Part shown: in pieces, positions 50,439-54,002 of the stretch | Layout of the letters: every line of letters starts with the position of its first letter | Position numbering within the stretch: the first letter of the stretch is position 1 | Assembly: GCA_021208965.1 (NCBI GenBank) | Contig: JAJOJD010000004.1 | Coordinates: 1-54,002 of the forward strand | DNA from: Gammaproteobacteria bacterium | GTDB lineage: Bacteria > Pseudomonadota > Gammaproteobacteria > JAGOUN01 | Direction of reading: 5' to 3' | DNA length: 54,002 nt | Made by a program: the position numbers and the translations under genes | The notes under the pieces: generated by a model | What the model saw: the letters and a program-made list of their open reading frames with translations, nothing else | Databases searched by the model: none | What the model was told of the DNA's origin: nothing

Positions 50439-51311
50439 ATGTTTTGGTCCAGCAGTAAAAAAGAAAATTCACGTCGTGTCATTCAAACTATTCCAGCAGA
50501 GATTATAACTAGGCTAAAAAGGCACGAAACGGAAGAACAGGTGTTGATTGATTTAGCCGCCTTACCTTTGCGTGATCCGACAGAAATCAGAGCATTTGTT
50601 TTTCAAACTGCGCCGCACCTATCACCAGAGAAGCTAAACACGATTGTTTCATTTTTAGCCAATTCTCATTTGAGTGACAATGGAAGCAATCTCGAGAATT
50701 TATTAGCTTCTGATAGCCTCGCAAGATCTTTCCTCGCTTACCAGCTCGTTCATGATAAACAAAATGCCTGTCAGCATTTTCAGTCAAATGGCATTATTTA
50801 TAAAGCACTTTCTTGGACTCAAACGATGCAACTGGCGGCAGGCGGAAACATGCCGATAGAACCCGCTATCCCTGAAATTGCTGTTTTTCTTTTTGCCAAA
50901 GAAAATGTTGACTATACGGACTATCCAGAAGATAGACTCATGCTCACCTCTGAACGACAAAGCCAAGACCGTGAAAGCCAGTATCTTAATGCCATCGACC
51001 CGTTCATTATTAAATACTTCGTCGCAGAATTAGATGAAAACCGTAAAGAACAAGAAGATAGACGTGTCAATGATGAACGCGGTGGTTATAGAGGCGGAAG
51101 AAAGGTGTCCGTCGGTTTAGCCGTAAGAAATGCGATTGTCACGGGGAAATCTGATGAAGAAATAGGCGCTATTTTTCAAAACGCATTAATCGCAAACAAT
51201 ATTACCCAAGAGGAATTTTTTGATGGTAGCACGAGAAAATTCTTGAAAGAGCCAGTATATAGCTTGCTAGCGGATCCTCGTCCCGCAAATACGATAAGCT
51301 TGGGCCGATAA
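50439..51311 (+). CDS. orphan hydrophilic protein
   Basis: About 290 residues, no signal peptide, no membrane helix and no recognised domain. Mostly helical by sequence pattern; a charged stretch (residues about 200-220) rich in Glu, Arg and Gly (EDRRVNDERGGYRGGRK) breaks it. ATG at 50439 has an AGAGG site 7 nt upstream; the frame opens one GTG earlier at 50433. No homologous family comes to mind. It is a lineage-specific gene and could be a secreted substrate, but no signal supports this. Confidence 0.5.
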   Translation: MFWSSSKKENSRRVIQTIPAEIITRLKRHETEEQVLIDLAALPLRDPTEIRAFVFQTAPHLSPEKLNTIVSFLANSHLSDNGSNLENLLASDSLARSFLAYQLVHDKQNACQHFQSNGIIYKALSWTQTMQLAAGGNMPIEPAIPEIAVFLFAKENVDYTDYPEDRLMLTSERQSQDRESQYLNAIDPFIIKYFVAELDENRKEQEDRRVNDERGGYRGGRKVSVGLAVRNAIVTGKSDEEIGAIFQNALIANNITQEEFFDGSTRKFLKEPVYSLLADPRPANTISLGR

Positions 51312-51324
51312 GTTTATTGCGCGC

Positions 51325-51996
51325 ATGAGTGTTCACTCGATTAGCGACGTAACATGTGCCGAGTATTTTACTAGCTTGTGCGCTGCCGAATCTGAGGTGC
51401 AACGACAGCTAAAAGGGTTGGTCTCAACTCTAGACAACGTTCCCCCGATGTATATCGACCCCCTTCAGGGGGCGATTTTGGCTTTCTTAGCTCGCAGTAT
51501 TCAAGCGAAAAATATACTGGAACTCGGCACATTTGTCGGTTATGGTACTCTATGGTTAGCCCGAGCATTATCCAGTGATGGAAAAATAACCACCTGCGAA
51601 AGGGATAAACGCTGGTGGCCAATTGCAGCGGATGCCTTTGAAAAATCCGGCGTATCGTCACAAGTTCATCAAGAGAAATGCCACGCCATAGAAAGCTTAC
51701 AAAACTGGCTGAATCTAGATACCCCACCCGTGTTTGACTTCATTTTCATTGATGCCGACAAGTCGAGTATTCCCGTCTACGTTGATGCGTGTTTGCCATT
51801 GCTCAGTCCACAAGGATTACTCATCATCGATAATGTCTGGTGGCAAGGTAAAGTATTAAATAGTGATGACCACCAAAAACGCGCCGAAGTACTCCGACAA
51901 TTTAATGCTGACTTGGCGAAAGATGCCCGTCTTGACGTGGTCATGCTACCCATCAGCGATGGCATCAGTATGATAAGAAAAAAAGCTTTTCTCTAG
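51325..51996 (+). CDS. SAM-dependent O-methyltransferase (class I, COMT-like)
   Basis: A 223-residue enzyme of the bacterial O-methyltransferase family 3. Motifs: MYIDPLQGAILAFLA, SAM-binding LELGTFVGYGTLWLARAL, TTCERDKRW (acidic ribose-binding), FDFIFIDADKSSIPVYVD with metal-binding Asp, and LLIIDNVWWQGKV with the second metal-binding Asp and Asn. Substrate unknown (catechols, caffeoyl-type or other hydroxyls). 14 nt after the orphan and 40 nt before queH. Confidence 0.9.
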   Translation: MSVHSISDVTCAEYFTSLCAAESEVQRQLKGLVSTLDNVPPMYIDPLQGAILAFLARSIQAKNILELGTFVGYGTLWLARALSSDGKITTCERDKRWWPIAADAFEKSGVSSQVHQEKCHAIESLQNWLNLDTPPVFDFIFIDADKSSIPVYVDACLPLLSPQGLLIIDNVWWQGKVLNSDDHQKRAEVLRQFNADLAKDARLDVVMLPISDGISMIRKKAFL

Positions 51997-52035
51997 CGAC
52001 GCTGCTATAATCAGAAAAAAATCTCTGCAGAGTTT

Positions 52036-52713
52036 ATGGCCATGCCGCATGAAAAGCTACAACTTCCCAATAATGAAAAGAAACTCTTGTTACACTCCTG
52101 CTGCGCCCCGTGTTCTGGGGAAGTCATGGAACGCCTCTTAGAAGCCGGAATAGATTACACGATTTATTTTTATAATCCGAATATCCACCCCCGCAAAGAA
52201 TACGATCTGCGAAAAAATGAAAATATTCGTTTTGCAGAACAACATAACATTCCCTTTATTGATGGAGACTATGACAGAGATGAGTGGTTTCAACGCGCCA
52301 AAGGAATGGAAAAAGAACCCGAACGTGGCATACGTTGTACCATGTGTTTTGATATGCGTTTTGCGCGAACGGCGTTATACGCCCACGACAATGGTTTTAA
52401 AGTGATTTCGAGTTCTCTCGGTATCTCTCGCTGGAAAAATATGGATCAAATCAATGCGTGCGGATTGCAAGCCGTCGCACCCTATGAAGGGATGATTTAT
52501 TGGACGTATAATTGGCGAAAATTTGGCGGTTCAGCCCGTATGATCGCGATATCGAAACGAGAAAATTTTTATCAACAAGAATACTGTGGCTGCGCTTATT
52601 CATTACGCGATACCAACGAATGGCGAAAAAAAAACAATCGCGAACGGATTAAAATTGGAAGTGAAATAACTATAACGAAAGCTCGGCCTAGCATTTTTGA
52701 CGGAATCGGGTAA
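52036..52713 (+). CDS. queH: epoxyqueuosine reductase QueH
   Basis: Last step of queuosine synthesis in tRNA, reducing epoxyqueuosine; non-homologous alternative to the cobalamin enzyme QueG. The 225-residue protein has all four QueH cysteine sites: [12 protein letters not shown] near the N-terminus, CTMCFDMRF in the middle and CGCAYSL near the end, which hold an iron-sulfur cluster. [17 protein letters not shown] is also typical. It is intact, unlike yhhQ, the queL-like gene and tgt in this window. Confidence 0.93.
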   Translation: MAMPHEKLQLPNNEKKLLLHSCCAPCSGEVMERLLEAGIDYTIYFYNPNIHPRKEYDLRKNENIRFAEQHNIPFIDGDYDRDEWFQRAKGMEKEPERGIRCTMCFDMRFARTALYAHDNGFKVISSSLGISRWKNMDQINACGLQAVAPYEGMIYWTYNWRKFGGSARMIAISKRENFYQQEYCGCAYSLRDTNEWRKKNNRERIKIGSEITITKARPSIFDGIG

Positions 52714-52756
52714 AATCAACCCTACTTAAAAATACCGATAACTAGAGAGCAGAAAC

Positions 52757-53749
52757 ATGACCAAACCATGCATTACCGTCACCGTCAGCGGGGCAGCGGG
52801 CCAAATTAGCTACGCCCTGTTATTTAGAATTGCGGCGGGTGATATGTTCGGACCAAACTGTTTTATTAAACTACGCCTTTTAGATCTTGATGCCGCCATG
52901 CCACTCTTACAAGCGGTCGTCATGGAACTGGATGATTGTGCCTTCCCTCTGCTGCAAGATATCACGATCACCTCTGACATTAAGACGGCAATGGACGGGG
53001 CGAATATTGTCTTACTCGTCGGCGCTGTGCCACGTAAGCAAGGCATGGAACGTTCCGATTTACTCAAAATTAATGGCGGAATTTTTGTCCCCCAAGGGGC
53101 AGCGATTAATGAAATGGCGGCGAGCGACGTTAAAGTTTTTGTTGTCGGCAATCCCTGCAATACCAATGCATTAATTGCCATGCATGCGGCACCGGATGTC
53201 CCTAAGAATCGCTTTTATGCCATGACGGCTTTAGATGAAAATCGGGCGAAACGACAGCTCGCTTACAAAGCCAACGTTGATGTTTCGGCCATCTCACACA
53301 TGATCATTTGGGGCAACCATTCACAAAATCAATATCCAGATTTCTATAATGCTAAGATTAATGGCCAAGCCGTCACTGATGTCATTACTGACATTCGCTG
53401 GCTAGAAAACGAATTTGTACCGATGATTCAACAACGTGGCGCAACAGTCATTAACGCTCGCGGCTCCTCTTCCGCCGCTTCTGCCGCAAATGCTGTCGTT
53501 GATGGTATCCGCCGATTAACTCTTGACACAGCCGCTCACGATTGTTTCTCGGTCGGTCGTTGTTCAGAAGGTGAATATGGCGTAGATGCCGGCTTAATAT
53601 TTTCTATGCCGTGCCGAACACATCATGGTCAAGTGGACGTGCTGACAGATGTTGTGCTGAATGATTTCGGTCACAAAAAACTCACTATTGTGCTAGAAGA
53701 ACTCCGTCAAGAATATGCCGCCGTCAAAGCACTTGGCTTGGTTGAATGA
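52757..53749 (+). CDS. mdh: malate dehydrogenase
   Basis: NAD-dependent TCA-cycle enzyme. 330 residues of the cytosolic-type family: [23 protein letters not shown] (nucleotide loop), [15 protein letters not shown] (mobile loop with substrate arginine), [24 protein letters not shown] and the catalytic pair around [14 protein letters not shown]. Its stop overlaps the start of the next gene (ATGA). Confidence 0.95.
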   Translation: MTKPCITVTVSGAAGQISYALLFRIAAGDMFGPNCFIKLRLLDLDAAMPLLQAVVMELDDCAFPLLQDITITSDIKTAMDGANIVLLVGAVPRKQGMERSDLLKINGGIFVPQGAAINEMAASDVKVFVVGNPCNTNALIAMHAAPDVPKNRFYAMTALDENRAKRQLAYKANVDVSAISHMIIWGNHSQNQYPDFYNAKINGQAVTDVITDIRWLENEFVPMIQQRGATVINARGSSSAASAANAVVDGIRRLTLDTAAHDCFSVGRCSEGEYGVDAGLIFSMPCRTHHGQVDVLTDVVLNDFGHKKLTIVLEELRQEYAAVKALGLVE

Positions 53750-54002
53750 GACGATTATTTCAATGTATCTTCTGTATCAGCAGTGTTTTATTGCTGGTTG
53801 CTTGTGCGCCTGCGCCACCTAAAAATGAGAATGATATTTGCGATATATTTCGCGAATATCCGAGTTGGTTTTGGGCAGCGCAAGCCTCACAAGCACGCTG
53901 GGGCATTCCGATGAGTGTACAAATGGCGATTATGTACCAAGAATCACATTTTAAAGGAAATGCTAAACCGGAACGTATGAAAGTACTCGGTTTTATTCCT
54001 TG
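53746..54002 (+). CDS. lytic transglycosylase-like lipoprotein (partial, runs off window)
   Basis: The first 85 residues show a lipoprotein signal ([10 protein letters not shown], lipobox VAC) and then the start of a transglycosylase SLT-like domain: [26 protein letters not shown], where ES fits the catalytic-glutamate motif. Related lipoproteins occur in Legionella and Coxiella. The gene is cut by the window end. Its ATG overlaps the mdh stop by 3 nt. Confidence 0.75.
   Translation, partial: MRRLFQCIFCISSVLLLVACAPAPPKNENDICDIFREYPSWFWAAQASQARWGIPMSVQMAIMYQESHFKGNAKPERMKVLGFIP

Overview
The window comes from an AT-rich gammaproteobacterium, most likely of the order Legionellales (Coxiella/Legionella-like). 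The main reason is a dotD-dotC-dotB cluster encoding parts of a Dot/Icm (type IVB) secretion system. Leucine dehydrogenase, a single HlyD/ABC exporter, and several orphan proteins that look like secretion substrates (a kinase-like protein, a protein with a C-terminal EExxE motif, a tandem-repeat protein) fit an intracellular or host-associated life. The genus cannot be fixed from the sequence alone.

Layout. (1) 1-5723: an N-terminally decayed MFS transporter, then the minus-strand block rpsU-yqeY-dnaG without rpoD, a tRNA-Leu(CAG), xthA with a small upstream gene, a 68-bp direct repeat and rsmD. (2) 5717-7120: yhhQ and a QueL-like radical SAM gene, a candidate queuosine-precursor salvage operon. 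(3) 7331-10989: a lipoprotein HlyD/ABC exporter and a convergent OmpA-like lipoprotein. (4) 11028-13607: rsmG, dksA, a rhomboid protease and ttcA. (5) 13781-15640: two orphan genes, one kinase-like and one with a 39-bp tandem repeat. (6) 15637-24847: a long minus-strand block reading rpmB, rpmG (with an enlarged L33), trxA, dotD, dotC, dotB, a polytopic membrane protein, an orphan with EExxE, an Sfp-type PPTase, crcB, a glycine-zipper lipoprotein, dapB and a leucine dehydrogenase. (7) 25069-28918: accA, tilS and two orphans. (8) 28915-41699, all minus strand: glnA, the complete ATP synthase operon atpIBEFHAGDC with a near-consensus promoter, acnA, tgt and a DUF2062 protein. (9) 41829-50344: cell-envelope genes waaA, two glycosyltransferases, asnB, dacA and ugd, plus hemJ. 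(10) 50439-54002: an orphan, an O-methyltransferase, queH, mdh and the start of a lytic-transglycosylase-like lipoprotein.

A striking overall property is that at least ten otherwise well-conserved genes are each broken by a single-base indel: queL-like, yhhQ, hlyD, the ompA-like gene, dotD, tgt, acnA, atpG, atpI and waaA. Nine lie in a mononucleotide run of 4-9 bases, and insertions and deletions are equally frequent. Because essential genes (atpG, atpI, waaA) are hit, the simplest reading is residual consensus error in a long-read assembly. Real slippage-tolerant decay, as known from AT-rich endosymbionts, is the alternative. Features are therefore given over the full reconstructed extent, with the shift position stated. 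The MFS gene looks truly decayed. No CRISPR array, complete insertion sequence, prophage or convincing rho-independent terminator was recognised.

The queuosine theme is the most coherent functional thread: yhhQ (importer), queL-like (radical SAM), tgt (base exchange, with an altered substrate-recognition loop) and queH (last reduction step) lie at three separate places in the window.
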